Assembly: GCA_934591815.1 (NCBI GenBank)
Contig: CAKTPV010000019.1
Location: 1 to 35,888 of the forward strand
DNA: 35,888 nucleotides
Direction of reading: 5' to 3'
Source of the DNA: an uncultured Oscillospiraceae bacterium
Lineage (GTDB): Bacteria > Bacillota > Clostridia > Oscillospirales > Oscillospiraceae
A program made the translations under genes and the position numbers. The notes beneath the pieces are model-generated. The model was not told the origin of the DNA. It was given only the letters and a program-made list of their open reading frames with translations, and searched no databases. This document shows positions 23,411 through 32,871 of this stretch, in pieces (the stretch's first letter is position 1; each line of letters starts with the position of its first letter).

Positions 23411-24892
23411 TTACTTCTGCATATTCTCGTGGAACCGGCGGAACGTCTCCAGATCCTGCCGGATCTTCTCCGGACGGGCGATGTACTCCGTGGGGAACTT
23501 GGGGTGGAACACCCGCTCGATCCGGTCACGCACCGGGTCCACCATCTTCGTGGAACCGCCTGCACCCAGAGACAGGATGCTGTGCAGCTCCTCCATGATG
23601 TAGATATTATACAGTCCCTCCGCGCCGGATATGCACCAGCCCACGTTCTCAAAGCTGCCGGACATATACTTCTGGCGGTAGAGGTAGTAGGGGGTGAACC
23701 CGGCGGCGCGCAGGGCGTCGTTGGCGTAGTCCAGCATGGCGGACACGTCCTGCGCCGACGGGATGGGCAGACCCTCCAGCAGGATGCGGCTTCCTTTTTT
23801 CAGGCTAAGGGTGTGGACGGTGATGTTGTCCGCACCGAAGGTCAGGCACTTGTCCAGCGTGCGGCGGAAGCCCTCCGGCGTATCGGCGGGCAGTCCGGCG
23901 ATAAGATCCATGTTCACATGGGGGAACCCCATGGAGGTAGCCAGCGCCATGGTCGCCTCGATGTCCGCCGCCGTGTGCTTGCGGCCGATGGCCCGCAGCA
24001 CCTCGTCCTCCATGGACTGGGGGTTGACGCTGATGCGGTCGGCGCCGTGATCCAGCAGCACCTGCAGCTTCTCCCGTGTGATGGTGTCGGGACGGCCCGC
24101 CTCGATGCAGTACTCCGCGCAGTTCGTCAGGTCAAAGCTCTTGTTCAGGTGGGTCAGCAGATGATCCATCTGCTGTGCCGACAGAGTGGTGGGCGTGCCG
24201 CCGCCCATGTAGAAGGACTTGACGGACAGCCCCGTCTCCGCCACCATACGGGCGGCGTCGGTGATCTCCTGCTCCAGCGCCGCCAGATACGGTTCCATCA
24301 GGCCGAAGGACTTCTCCACCGACGCGGACACGAAGCTGCAATAGGCGCAGCGGGTGGGGCAGAACGGGATGCCCACATAGAGGGATATTTCGTTGGGCCG
24401 CAGGCCGCGCTTGGCGGTCAGGCCCGCCTGCGCCGTCTCGATGGCCAGACGGCGGCGCTCCGGCGAGACAAAGTAGGTATTCCGCAGAACACGGTCTGTC
24501 TCCCGCTCCGTCTTTCCCTGCTCCAGCATGGCGCGGGCCAGCTTGCCCGGCCGGATGCCGGTAAGCGCGCCCCAGCTGGGGGTGATGCCGGTGATGTCCC
24601 GCGCCGCCTTGAAGAATGACAGCTTCAGGGCGCGCTGACGCAGACGCTCCCGCTCGTACTCGTCGGGGGCATCCGTAAGAACGGCGCGGGAGACGCCCCG
24701 CGCCGTTTTGCCATGATAGTGAAGGGTGGTGACGCCGGTGGCGTAGCGCTTCCCCTCCGTCAGGGAGACAAGGGCGCAGTCATCGTCCTCCGGCGCGATG
24801 GGCTCATAGACAGGGCGCTCCTCGGGGAAGAACGCCAGCAGGCTCTGCTCAATGGCGTAGCGGTCGTCGTGACCGCGGAATTCCAGCTTCAT
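23411..24892 (-). CDS. hemZ: Oxygen-independent coproporphyrinogen III dehydrogenase HemZ
   Basis: A radical SAM protein of the HemN/HemZ group, which oxidatively decarboxylates coproporphyrinogen III in anaerobic haem synthesis. The 493-residue length and the 165-residue N-terminal extension before the core are typical of HemZ. The cluster motif is C178, C182, C185 in GIPFCPTRCAYCSF, followed by YMGGGTPTTLS and SVNPQSMEDEVLR. Some HemZ/HemW-like proteins have other roles, and no other haem gene is nearby, so function rests on family. The start overlaps the stop of the upstream gene by 4 bases (ATGA). Confidence 0.9.
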   Translation of the reverse strand: MKLEFRGHDDRYAIEQSLLAFFPEERPVYEPIAPEDDDCALVSLTEGKRYATGVTTLHYHGKTARGVSRAVLTDAPDEYERERLRQRALKLSFFKAARDITGITPSWGALTGIRPGKLARAMLEQGKTERETDRVLRNTYFVSPERRRLAIETAQAGLTAKRGLRPNEISLYVGIPFCPTRCAYCSFVSASVEKSFGLMEPYLAALEQEITDAARMVAETGLSVKSFYMGGGTPTTLSAQQMDHLLTHLNKSFDLTNCAEYCIEAGRPDTITREKLQVLLDHGADRISVNPQSMEDEVLRAIGRKHTAADIEATMALATSMGFPHVNMDLIAGLPADTPEGFRRTLDKCLTFGADNITVHTLSLKKGSRILLEGLPIPSAQDVSAMLDYANDALRAAGFTPYYLYRQKYMSGSFENVGWCISGAEGLYNIYIMEELHSILSLGAGGSTKMVDPVRDRIERVFHPKFPTEYIARPEKIRQDLETFRRFHENMQK

Positions 24893-25512
24893 CGCGCCGC
24901 TCCTTGCCGCATATAGGGGTTGACGCGGCGCTCATAGTCCAGCGTGGTCTCCCGATCGTGGCCGGGCAGCACCCGCAGGTCTCCCTCCAGCGCCGCCAGA
25001 CGACCCAGCGAGGCCAGCATCTTCCGGTAGTCGCCGCCGGGGAAGTCGCACCGGCCGCAGGAGCAGCGGAACAGGGTGTCGCCGGCGAACAGCACGCCCT
25101 GCCCCTCCACCAGCAGGCACACGGAGCCCTCGGAGTGGCCCGGCGTCTCCAGCACCCGGAGGGTCAGCCCGCCCAGCGGCAGGGTGTCGCCCTCCTTATA
25201 GCAGCGCTGGTTCTCCGGCCCCACCTTGCGGAACAGCAGCTCGCCGCGCTCCGTGTCCACGGCGTCCTTTTCGTGGATGTACACCGGCACGTCCGGGTAC
25301 TTCTCCAGCAGGGGCCGGACAGCGGAGGTGTGGTCGAAGTGGCCGTGGGTCAGCAGGATATATTGCAGGGTGCAGCCACTCTGCGCCACCATGCGCTCCA
25401 CCTGCGGCGCGTCATCGCCGGGGTCGATGAGCGCGCAGACCTTTGCCGCCTCGTCGCACAGCAGGTAGCAGTTGGTCATGATGGGCCCCACCTGTAGAGA
25501 TGTGATCTTCAT
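24889..25512 (-). CDS. MBL-fold metallo-hydrolase (glyoxalase II-like)
   Basis: A 207-residue metallo-beta-lactamase fold protein. The metal-binding residues are present: H56, H58, D60 and H61 in LLTHGHFDHT, H126 in TPGHSEGS, D145 in FAGDTLF and H185 in LPGHDRE. This compact form resembles YqgX/YcbL-type proteins often annotated as hydroxyacylglutathione hydrolase; in a Firmicute that probably lacks glutathione the real thioester substrate is unknown. It overlaps hemZ by 4 bases and lies 14 bases after dtd. Confidence 0.9.
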   Translation of the reverse strand: MKITSLQVGPIMTNCYLLCDEAAKVCALIDPGDDAPQVERMVAQSGCTLQYILLTHGHFDHTSAVRPLLEKYPDVPVYIHEKDAVDTERGELLFRKVGPENQRCYKEGDTLPLGGLTLRVLETPGHSEGSVCLLVEGQGVLFAGDTLFRCSCGRCDFPGGDYRKMLASLGRLAALEGDLRVLPGHDRETTLDYERRVNPYMRQGAAR

Positions 25513-25526
25513 CGCGCGCTCCTTTC

Positions 25527-25973
25527 TTACAGCTGGTCGGTGTCCACCACCAGCGTCAGCGGGCCGTCGTTCAGGCTCTCCACCTGCATGTAGGCGCCGA
25601 ACTCGCCGGTCTCGGTGTGGAAGCCCTTATTGCGGCACTCCTGCACGAACTTCTCATACAGGGGGATGGCCACCTCGGGACGGGCGGCGGCCAGAAATTC
25701 AGGACGGCGGCCCTTCTTGCAGTTGCCGTACAGCGTGAACTGGGAGATGATGAGCAGCTCCCCCTTCACCTCGTCCAGACCGCGGTTCATCTTGCCGTTC
25801 TCGTCCTCAAAAATGCGAAGCCCCGTGAGCTTGTCCGCCAGCTTGACGGCCTGCGCCTCGGTGTCCTCGTGGGTCACGCCCAGCAGGATGAGGAAGCCCT
25901 CTCCGATCTGGCCGTGTACCTTGCCGTCGATGGTGACGGATGCGTGCTTCACGCGGGTCAATACTGCTCTCAT
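25527..25973 (-). CDS. dtd: D-aminoacyl-tRNA deacylase
   Basis: Dtd hydrolyses D-aminoacyl-tRNA (and Gly-tRNA-Ala), keeping D-amino acids out of translation. The 148-residue length is normal. Key motifs are [15 protein letters not shown] (Ser-Gln catalytic pocket) and SLNDGPLTL (the Gly-cisPro motif). The start is the ATG at 25973 with AAAGGAG upstream; the frame is open further upstream only as a shadow of rel. rel-dtd adjacency is widely conserved. Confidence 0.97.
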   Translation of the reverse strand: MRAVLTRVKHASVTIDGKVHGQIGEGFLILLGVTHEDTEAQAVKLADKLTGLRIFEDENGKMNRGLDEVKGELLIISQFTLYGNCKKGRRPEFLAAARPEVAIPLYEKFVQECRNKGFHTETGEFGAYMQVESLNDGPLTLVVDTDQL

Positions 25974-25996
25974 GGCATATCGCTCCTTTTTCTGGT

Positions 25997-28201
25997 TTAA
26001 CCGGCGGGGCGGGTGACCCGCATGACGCCGGAGATCTGTTCGATCCTCCGCATGACCGTTTGCAGCTGCTGGCTGTCGGACACGTCCGTATCCAGCGTGA
26101 TGAGGGCAAAACCGTCCGGCGTGCTGCGGGCGTTCAGGGAGGAGACGTGGGTCTTGGTGCTGGACAGCACCGTGGAGATGTCCACGATCAGGTTCAGGCG
26201 GTCCTTGGCCACCACCTCCAGCGTGGTGCGGTAGCTCTCGCGGGTGTTGCTGCCCCACGACACGTTGATCCAACGTCCCGCCTCCTCCGGCCTGCGGCGG
26301 GCGGGGTCGGCGTTGGGGCAGTCCGCCCGGTGGACGGAGATGCCGTAGCCCCGGGTGATGAAGCCCACGATCTTGTCGCCGGGCACGGGGGTGCAGCACT
26401 TGGAGAACTTCACAAGGCAGTTGGTCAGCCCCTCCACCACGATGCCCTGCTCCCCCTTGGGGTGCTGGGGTACGGCGGGACGGGTCTGCTGGGGCTGGTC
26501 AGCCACCGGCACCTCCGCCTGCCGCTCCGCCTGATGCTGGTGGAGGATACGCTGGATATCCTCCCGCAGACGGCCCATGACCTTCAGGGCGGTCACGCCG
26601 CCGTAGCCGATGGCGGCGTACATATCGTCCAGACTGTTGTAGCACAGCTTCTTCAGAACGCTGGGGAGGTTCTCCTCGCTGGTCAGCTCCTTCAGGGTGA
26701 CGCCAGTGCGCTTCAGCTCCGCCTCAAAGCTCTGGCGGCCGTTGACGATGTTCTCGTCCCGCTTCTCCCGCTTGAACCACTGGCGGATCTTGCTGCGGGC
26801 GTTGCTGGAGCGGGCGATCTTCACCCAGTCGCGGCTGGGGCCGTGGGCGGATTTGCTGGTCATGACCTCCACCACGTCGCCGTTGCGCAGGTGGTAGTCG
26901 AACTGCACGATGCGCCCGTTGACCTTGGCGCCCACCATGTGGTTGCCGATGGCGGAGTGGATGGTATAGGCAAAGTCGATGGGCGTGGCGCCCGCCGGCA
27001 GGTTGATGACGTCGCCATTGGGGGTGAACACGAACACCTCATCGGCAAACATGTCCACCTTCAGGGAGTGGATGAAGTCCTCGGCGTCGGCGTCCTCCTG
27101 ATTTTCCAGCAGGCGGCGCACCCACTCATAGCTGCGCTCATCGCCGGCGCCCTGTCCGTTCTGCTTGTACTTCCAGTGGGCGGCCACGCCGTACTCCGCC
27201 ACCTCGTGCATCTCCTTGGTGCGGATCTGCACCTCGAAGGGGATGCCGCTCTCGCCCACCACCGTGGTGTGCAGGCTCTGGTACATATTGGGCTTGGGCG
27301 TGCCGATATAGTCCTTGAAGCGGCCCAGAATGGGCTTGTACAGGTCGTGGATCAGACCCAGCACGTTGTAGCAGTCCGCCACCGTGTCCACGATGACCCG
27401 GAAGGCAAACAGGTCGAACACGTCATCCAGTGACTTGTTCTGGGTGTACATCTTGCGGTAGATGGAGTAGGGGTGCTTCATGCGGGCCTGCACCGTGGCA
27501 TCGATGCCGGCCTCCCGCAGGCGGGAGGTGATCTGGTCGTGGACGGAGGACATGAAGCCGTCGTACTCCGCCGCCTTCTCGTCCAGCGCCTCGGTGATCT
27601 CCCGGTAGCCCACGGGATCCAGATATTTCAGGGACAGGTCCTCCAGCTCCCACTTCATGCGCTGCATACCCAGACGGTGGGCGATGGGGGCGTAGATCTC
27701 CATGGTCTCGAAGGACTTCTGCTTCTGCTTCTCCGGCGTCTGGTACTCCATGGTGCGCATATTGTGGAGCCGGTCGGAGATCTTGATGAGGATGACCCGG
27801 ATATCCTTGGCCATGGCCATCAGCATCTTGCGGAGGTTCTCCATCTGCTCCTCCTCCTTGGAGGTGTAGTGGACACGTGTCAGCTTGCTGACGCCCTCCA
27901 CCAGATCCGCCACGGTGGGAGAAAACAGCTTGCTGATCTCCTCGTGGGTGGCGTCGGTATCCTCGATGGTATCGTGGAGCAGCGCCGCCACGATGGACTC
28001 GGTGTCCAGATGCAGCTCCTCCGCCACGATCTGCGCCACCGCCAGCGGATGGGTCACAAAGGGTGAGCCGTCCTTCCGGTTCTGCCCGGCGTGGTGGGCG
28101 GCGGCATACTCATAGGCGGCGCGGATCTGGTCGAACCCGGCGGACGGGTTGTAGGACTTGACCGTTTCAACGAGATGGTCGTACATTTCCTGCGGCGTCA
28201 T
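25997..28201 (-). CDS. rel: Bifunctional (p)ppGpp synthetase/hydrolase Rel
   Basis: The main alarmone enzyme of Gram-positive bacteria, making and degrading (p)ppGpp in response to stalled ribosomes. The 734-residue protein has an HD hydrolase domain (about 30-175; H51, H76 and D77 in LLHDTIEDT), a synthetase domain (about 230-350; [13 protein letters not shown] and VQIRTKEMH), a TGS domain (about 385-450; [17 protein letters not shown]), a zinc-finger/helical region with [22 protein letters not shown], and a C-terminal ACT domain. RFKD in the synthetase and an intact HDT motif indicate a bifunctional enzyme. Start ATG overlaps the recJ stop by 4 bases (ATGA). Confidence 0.97.
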   Translation of the reverse strand: MTPQEMYDHLVETVKSYNPSAGFDQIRAAYEYAAAHHAGQNRKDGSPFVTHPLAVAQIVAEELHLDTESIVAALLHDTIEDTDATHEEISKLFSPTVADLVEGVSKLTRVHYTSKEEEQMENLRKMLMAMAKDIRVILIKISDRLHNMRTMEYQTPEKQKQKSFETMEIYAPIAHRLGMQRMKWELEDLSLKYLDPVGYREITEALDEKAAEYDGFMSSVHDQITSRLREAGIDATVQARMKHPYSIYRKMYTQNKSLDDVFDLFAFRVIVDTVADCYNVLGLIHDLYKPILGRFKDYIGTPKPNMYQSLHTTVVGESGIPFEVQIRTKEMHEVAEYGVAAHWKYKQNGQGAGDERSYEWVRRLLENQEDADAEDFIHSLKVDMFADEVFVFTPNGDVINLPAGATPIDFAYTIHSAIGNHMVGAKVNGRIVQFDYHLRNGDVVEVMTSKSAHGPSRDWVKIARSSNARSKIRQWFKREKRDENIVNGRQSFEAELKRTGVTLKELTSEENLPSVLKKLCYNSLDDMYAAIGYGGVTALKVMGRLREDIQRILHQHQAERQAEVPVADQPQQTRPAVPQHPKGEQGIVVEGLTNCLVKFSKCCTPVPGDKIVGFITRGYGISVHRADCPNADPARRRPEEAGRWINVSWGSNTRESYRTTLEVVAKDRLNLIVDISTVLSSTKTHVSSLNARSTPDGFALITLDTDVSDSQQLQTVMRRIEQISGVMRVTRPAG

Positions 28202-30288
28202 TGTCCAACGCCCCCTTTCTCGGTGATTTCGTGGAGCCACAGCAGACAGGGCGATTGCCCCAGCACCACCTTCAGGCCCCGATGCAGCCGGATGGTCACA
28301 TCATCCCCCTGCCGCACCAGCGTCAAAAGTCCCCGTTCGGCAAAGACGGACAGGCACAGGGCCGCCCGGGGGAACGGCTCGGTCTTTCCCAGCTCCGCCG
28401 CCAGCGCACGCAGCAGCGGCAGATAGCCGGTGGTGAGGCCGCCGTCGGGGACGGTGCGCTCCAAAAACCGCCACGCGGCGGCGAATTGATCCCGTGTGGG
28501 CAGCAGCCGCCGGGCATCCCGGGCGGGCATGGGCTGCTGTGCCGTGCAGCGGTCCGCCAGCGTCAGAGACTCCTGCTCCCGGCCGCTGGCACACAGGGAC
28601 GGCCGCAGATCCACCATCTGGAGCTGCACCGTCCGGCTGCCCCGGAATTCGTTGACCTGCAAATAGAAGGCGGCGTCCACCCGGTCGCCTACACGGCAGC
28701 CGCAGTCCTCCGCCACGGTGGAGAAGAAGATGCCGTCAAATTGGGCGCTGCCCTTGCCGAGGCGCAGCTTGAGATGCCGGTTCTGGCCTACGTTCTGGGT
28801 ACGCAGCAGCGTGGCGCCCAGCAGACAGAACACCGGACGGGCGTTGCCGCTGCCGTAGGGCTCCAGCGCGGACAGGGCGTCCAGCTCCTCCAGCGTCACG
28901 GCGGAGGGGTGGGTGATGGCCACGTCCACGTCCAGCACGGACACGGGGGCCTCGCCGCCCCGGAAGCTGCGGGCGTAGTCGTTCATCCGCTGGCGGAAGG
29001 CGGGGATGTTCGACTCGTCAATGGTAAAGCCGGCCGCCAGTTCGTGGCCGCCGAAGCCCAGCAGAAGATCCTTGCAGTTTTCCAGCGCGGCAAAGAGGTT
29101 GAAGCCGCCCCAGCTGCGGCAGGAGCCCTTGCCGGTGGTGCCGTTGAGGTGGATCATAAAGCTGGGACGGGAATACTTCTCGGAGAGGCGGCTGGCCACG
29201 ATGCCCACCACGCCCTGATGCCAGCGGCTGCTCTCCAGCACCAGCGCGCTCCGCTCCCGTTCGGGCATATGGGCGATCATCTCCTCCGCCTGGGAGTAGA
29301 TGGTCTGCTCCACGTTCTGCCGCTCCCGGTTCAGGGCGCACAGCTCCCGCGCCATGCGATCCGCCTCCTCCGGGTCGGTGCAGAGCAGGAGATCCGCCGC
29401 CTTGTCGGCGGCGCCCATGCGGCCCGCCGCGTTGATGCGGGGCGCCAGCACGAAGCCGATCTGCACGGAGGTGATCTCCCGGCCGGTAAGACCCGCCTCC
29501 TTCAAAAGTGCCTGTAAGCCGATAAAATCGGAGTGCTCGATCACGGCAAGTCCGCGGGACACGATGGTGCGGTTCTCGCCGGACATCTGCATCACATCCG
29601 CCACGGTGCCGATGGCCGCCAGCGTGCAGTAGCGGGCGAACAGCGCCTCCTCCCGGTCAGGGCCGCCCAGCGCCAGCGCCAGCTTCAGTGCCACGCCGCA
29701 GCCCGCCAGATGCTTGAAAGGGTAGGGGCAGTCGGGCCGGTGGGGGTCCACCACCGCTACGGCGCGGGGCAGCGTCTCCTTGCACTCGTGGTGGTCGGTG
29801 ATGACCACGTCCATACCCAGGGAGTTGGCGAAGTCCACCTCCTCCACGCCGGTGATGCCGCAGTCCACCGTGATGAGAAGCCTTGTGCCCTTGCGGTACA
29901 GCCCCTCGATGGCGTCGCAGCTCAGGCCGTAGCCGTCCTCGATGCGGCGGGGGATATAGTGCAGCACGTCGGCGCCACGGCTCTGGAGGTAGTCCACCAG
30001 AATACAGGTGGCGGTGATGCCGTCCACGTCGTAGTCGCCGAACACGGCGATCTTCTCGCCGTCCGCCAGCGCCCGCTGCACACGGGCTGCGGCCTTGTCC
30101 ATATCCGCCATCAGGAACGGGCTGTACGTCAAGCGCTGCTCCTGCTCCAGAAAGGCGGCGGCCTCCTCCTCCGTTGCGATGCCGCGGGAGGCCAGCACCG
30201 CCGACACAAGGCAGGGATATCCCGCCGCGGTCAGCCGGGCCGCCGCCTCGGGATGGGGCGGGGCAATGTGCCATTTTTGGAATTTCAC
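28198..30288 (-). CDS. recJ: Single-stranded-DNA-specific exonuclease RecJ
   Basis: RecJ degrades single-stranded DNA 5' to 3' in RecF-type recombination, base excision and mismatch repair. The 696-residue protein has the DHH phosphoesterase motifs FGDYDVDGITA (D85, D87, D89) and ITDHHECKE (D165, H166, H167), the DHHA1 motif GFGGHELAAGF, and an OB-fold region after about residue 455. The C-terminal 110 residues form an additional domain of the kind seen in Firmicute RecJ. The start is a GTG at 30288, with a GGAGGTGA site about 8 bases upstream; no ATG nearby is better placed. It leads the long gene string to divIC. Confidence 0.94.
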   Translation of the reverse strand: MKFQKWHIAPPHPEAAARLTAAGYPCLVSAVLASRGIATEEEAAAFLEQEQRLTYSPFLMADMDKAAARVQRALADGEKIAVFGDYDVDGITATCILVDYLQSRGADVLHYIPRRIEDGYGLSCDAIEGLYRKGTRLLITVDCGITGVEEVDFANSLGMDVVITDHHECKETLPRAVAVVDPHRPDCPYPFKHLAGCGVALKLALALGGPDREEALFARYCTLAAIGTVADVMQMSGENRTIVSRGLAVIEHSDFIGLQALLKEAGLTGREITSVQIGFVLAPRINAAGRMGAADKAADLLLCTDPEEADRMARELCALNRERQNVEQTIYSQAEEMIAHMPERERSALVLESSRWHQGVVGIVASRLSEKYSRPSFMIHLNGTTGKGSCRSWGGFNLFAALENCKDLLLGFGGHELAAGFTIDESNIPAFRQRMNDYARSFRGGEAPVSVLDVDVAITHPSAVTLEELDALSALEPYGSGNARPVFCLLGATLLRTQNVGQNRHLKLRLGKGSAQFDGIFFSTVAEDCGCRVGDRVDAAFYLQVNEFRGSRTVQLQMVDLRPSLCASGREQESLTLADRCTAQQPMPARDARRLLPTRDQFAAAWRFLERTVPDGGLTTGYLPLLRALAAELGKTEPFPRAALCLSVFAERGLLTLVRQGDDVTIRLHRGLKVVLGQSPCLLWLHEITEKGGVGQ

Positions 30289-30356
30289 GGCGGGTCACCT
30301 CCCTCCTGCCGGCGGCAAGGACTATGCCGCCAGAATAATAATCGTGATAATTCTTT

Positions 30357-30385
30357 ATTATAGCAAATGCGGTGGAAAAGGTAAA
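30357..30385 (-). promoter_or_regulatory. Promoter of the recJ-divIC gene string
   Basis: On the minus strand, TATAAT at 30362-30357 and TTTACC at 30385-30380 are separated by 17 bases. Transcription would begin near 30350, about 62 bases before the recJ GTG. The -10 context TTTGCTATAAT resembles that of the hpf promoter. Confidence 0.72.
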
Positions 30386-30421
30386 GAGCAAAATGCGCGT
30401 CCCGCCCGGCCGGCAGACGGG

Positions 30422-30450
30422 TTGCATTTGTCGAAAGGATGGGGTACAAT
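30422..30450 (+). promoter_or_regulatory. Promoter of the E2-like acyltransferase gene
   Basis: TTGCAT (30422-30427) and TACAAT (30445-30450) are separated by 17 bases. The -10 lies inside the longest open frame, which supports translation starting downstream at 30487 rather than at the first ATG (30439). It is divergent from the recJ promoter. Confidence 0.6.
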
Positions 30451-30486
30451 GAGCCATATAATCCAGACAGAATCGAGGATATGCCC

Positions 30487-31359
30487 ATGCGTCCTGACGG
30501 AACGAGAGTAAAAAATCTGCCGCCCATCGTGGCGGCGATCCCCTATATCATGCCCAAGCGCTACGACGCCCAGAACAGCATCACCGAGAACATCGACGAG
30601 GAGGTCCTCAAGGCCTACATCCGCGAGAAGCGGCGCGGCGGCATCCGCATCAACCACATGGCGGTCATCATTGCCGCCTACTACAAGGCGGTGCAGACCA
30701 ATCCCAAGCTGAACTACTTTGTGATGAACAGCCGCATCTACAAGCGCAACCACTTCTGCGTGTCCTTCGTCATCCTGAAGAAGCTGGCGGACGGCTCGCC
30801 GGACGAGACGACGCTGAAGATCTTTCTGGAGCCGCAGGACACTGTGTTCACTATCCAGCAGAAGATCGCCGATGCCGTCGACGCCAACAGCCGGACGGAG
30901 CAGAAGAACAGCACCGACAAATTTGCCCGGTTCATGTTCTCCGTTCCGGGGCTGCCCAAATTCGTGGTGTGGCTGGCGTACCATCTGGACAAGCACGGTC
31001 TGCTGCCCCGGAAGATCATCGACCTCAGCCCCTTCCACACCAGTATGTTCATCACCAATCTGGCCTCCATCAAGACCAGCTACATCCACCACCACTGCTA
31101 TGAGTTCGGCACCACCAGCGTGTTCGTGTGTATGGGCAAGCCGGTACCCAACTATATGAGCGGCGACCTCCACAAGAAGATGATGCCGCTGGGCATCGTC
31201 ATGGACGAGCGCATCTGCACCGGCTACGAGTACGCCTCATTTTGCAGTGACTTCCGCAAGTACATCCGCCAGCCGGAGCTGCTGGAGACGCCCTTTGACG
31301 GCAGCGCCGCACCGGAGACGGCGGAGGGCAAGACGGTGGAAACTCCCGCCTCCGTGTAA
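30487..31359 (+). CDS. Stand-alone 2-oxoacid dehydrogenase E2-type acyltransferase domain protein, catalytic residues substituted
   Basis: A 290-residue protein consisting only of a chloramphenicol-acetyltransferase-like E2 catalytic domain; the lipoyl and E1/E3-binding domains of true E2 are absent, and no E1 or E3 genes are near. Recognisable parts are VPYIM-type N-terminus (AAIPYIMPKRYDAQNSI), the LNYFVMNSRIYKRN segment, TSMFITNLASI and the HHHCYEFGTTS to MGKP block. The usual catalytic His-x-x-x-Asp-Gly is replaced: D240-E241-R-I-C-T245-G246 has Glu for His and Thr for Asp, so ordinary acyl transfer is doubtful. The start at 30487 was chosen from a GAGG site 8 bases upstream and the promoter position. 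The C-terminal 25 residues are low-complexity. Confidence 0.78.
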   Translation: MRPDGTRVKNLPPIVAAIPYIMPKRYDAQNSITENIDEEVLKAYIREKRRGGIRINHMAVIIAAYYKAVQTNPKLNYFVMNSRIYKRNHFCVSFVILKKLADGSPDETTLKIFLEPQDTVFTIQQKIADAVDANSRTEQKNSTDKFARFMFSVPGLPKFVVWLAYHLDKHGLLPRKIIDLSPFHTSMFITNLASIKTSYIHHHCYEFGTTSVFVCMGKPVPNYMSGDLHKKMMPLGIVMDERICTGYEYASFCSDFRKYIRQPELLETPFDGSAAPETAEGKTVETPASV

Positions 31360-31379
31360 CGCGGCAATTCCATAGAGAC

Positions 31380-31417
31380 AAAAACACAGGGACGGCGCTT
31401 TCGCGCCGTCCCTGTGT
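31380..31417 (-). terminator. Intrinsic terminator of the AtoE gene, minus strand
   Basis: A perfect 15-bp stem (31384-31398 with 31403-31417), loop TTTC, followed on the minus strand by U's from the A's at 31380-31384. On the plus strand it is followed by G-rich sequence, so it may stabilise but not sharply end the acyltransferase mRNA, whose stop lies 25 bases before the stem. Confidence 0.85.
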
Positions 31418-31453
31418 GCGGTTGGGGGGGAGATATTGTGAGGATGGTATCTC

Positions 31454-32800
31454 TTAGAAGAACAGCGCCCAGCCCAGGAAGCCCAGGCAGGCCACCACGC
31501 CGGTGAACAGCAGAACCACCACCAGATAGCCCATGATGTCGCGGGCGGACAGCTTGGCGATACCCAGAGCAGGCAGCGCCCAGAACGGCTGGATCATGTT
31601 GGTCCACTGGTCGCCCCAGGCGATGGCCATGGCGGTACGGCCGGCCTCGATACCCATCTCCGCGCCGGCAGGCATCATGATGGGACCCTGCACGGCCCAC
31701 TGGCCGCCGCCGGAGGGGACGAAGAAGTTGACGATACCGGCTGCCAGGAAGGACAGCATGGGGAACGTCACGTTGTTGGAGATGCTTACGAAGAACTCGG
31801 AGATAACGCCTGCCAGAGACACGCCCTGGTCGTTGGCAGCCACCATCATGCCCATGATACCGGCATAGAACGGGAACTGCAGCAGGATACCGGCGGCGCC
31901 GGCAGCGGCTTCGCCGATGGCGTCCACATAGCGGCGCAGGTCGCCGTGGAGCAGCAGGCCCAGGAACAGGAAGATCATGTTCACGATGTTCAGACCCAGC
32001 GTGAAGCCGTTCTGCACGAAGTAGTACACGATGTAGATGAAGCCAAAGACCACGGTGATGATCCACAGGATCTTGGAGTGCTCCAGCTTCTCAGCGGGGG
32101 TATCCAGCTTGTACTCCTTCTCCGCCTCGTCCACCAGCAGCGCGGGGTTGACGGTGACGGTATGCTCCTTGTGGGGGTGCATGGCGTAGTTGACAAAGGG
32201 CATCAGCACCAGGATCACGCCGCACATAATGAGGTTCATGGGGTGGAACACCGTGGCGGTGATGGGTGCCTGATAGGTCACCTCACCGAAGGCCTTGCCG
32301 GCCACCAGATCCAGAGGGATGGAGCCGGACAGACCGGCGTGCCAGATCACGAAGCCGGAGTAGGCGGAGGCGATCAGCAGGGGATAGTCCACGGAGGGCA
32401 CGCGGCGCACGACCTCCTTGGCCAGCAGCGCGCCGATGACCAGACCGAAGCCCCAGTTCAGCCAGCAGCAGATGGTGGACACGAAGGTGGTGACCAGAAT
32501 CGCCTGCTTTTCGTTGTGGCACAGCCCTGCCACGGTGCGCAGCGCCTTCTTGCAGGGCTTGGCGGAGGCCATGGCGGAGCCGAAGACCAGCACCAGAGCC
32601 ATCTGCATGGAGAACGCCAGCAGATTCCAGAAGCCGCCCTTCTGATCGCCCCACTTGGCGATGATGGCGATGGGACCCATGCCGGTGGCGCACATGGCAC
32701 CGACAAACACCACGAGGGTCAGGATGATGGCGAACAGGAATGCATCCGGCAGCCACCGGTTGACGACGCGCACGCAGCCATTGGTGAATTTCTTGAACAC
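31454..32800 (-). CDS. atoE: AtoE-family short-chain fatty acid transporter
   Basis: A 448-residue polytopic inner-membrane protein, about 12 spans, of the AtoE/TIGR00366 short-chain fatty acid carrier family. Family features include NRWLPDAFLFAIILTLVVF near the N-terminus, NWGFGLVIGALLAKEV, the span HAGLSGSIPLDLV, FFVPSGGGQWAVQGP and AWGDQWTNMIQPFWALP. Likely substrates are acetoacetate, butyrate or related acids, plausible in a butyrate-handling anaerobe. The start is a GTG at 32800 with AAGGAGA 9 bases upstream; the longer frame has no ribosome site and an implausible Arg-rich beginning. The upstream 200 bases carry repeated TAACGTA-like half-sites, suggesting dedicated regulation. Confidence 0.9.
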   Translation of the reverse strand: MFKKFTNGCVRVVNRWLPDAFLFAIILTLVVFVGAMCATGMGPIAIIAKWGDQKGGFWNLLAFSMQMALVLVFGSAMASAKPCKKALRTVAGLCHNEKQAILVTTFVSTICCWLNWGFGLVIGALLAKEVVRRVPSVDYPLLIASAYSGFVIWHAGLSGSIPLDLVAGKAFGEVTYQAPITATVFHPMNLIMCGVILVLMPFVNYAMHPHKEHTVTVNPALLVDEAEKEYKLDTPAEKLEHSKILWIITVVFGFIYIVYYFVQNGFTLGLNIVNMIFLFLGLLLHGDLRRYVDAIGEAAAGAAGILLQFPFYAGIMGMMVAANDQGVSLAGVISEFFVSISNNVTFPMLSFLAAGIVNFFVPSGGGQWAVQGPIMMPAGAEMGIEAGRTAMAIAWGDQWTNMIQPFWALPALGIAKLSARDIMGYLVVVLLFTGVVACLGFLGWALFF

Positions 32801-32871
32801 AACGTCACTCTCCTTACTATACACATTTTTTCTGCGATACCGGTCCGGCCTTCCCGCCGGAGATTCCGATA

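Noticed and set aside
30439..30486. Upstream ATG (30439) as the start of the E2-like gene
   Set aside because: The likely -10 box lies within this extension and there is no ribosome site before it, whereas 30487 has one at good spacing.
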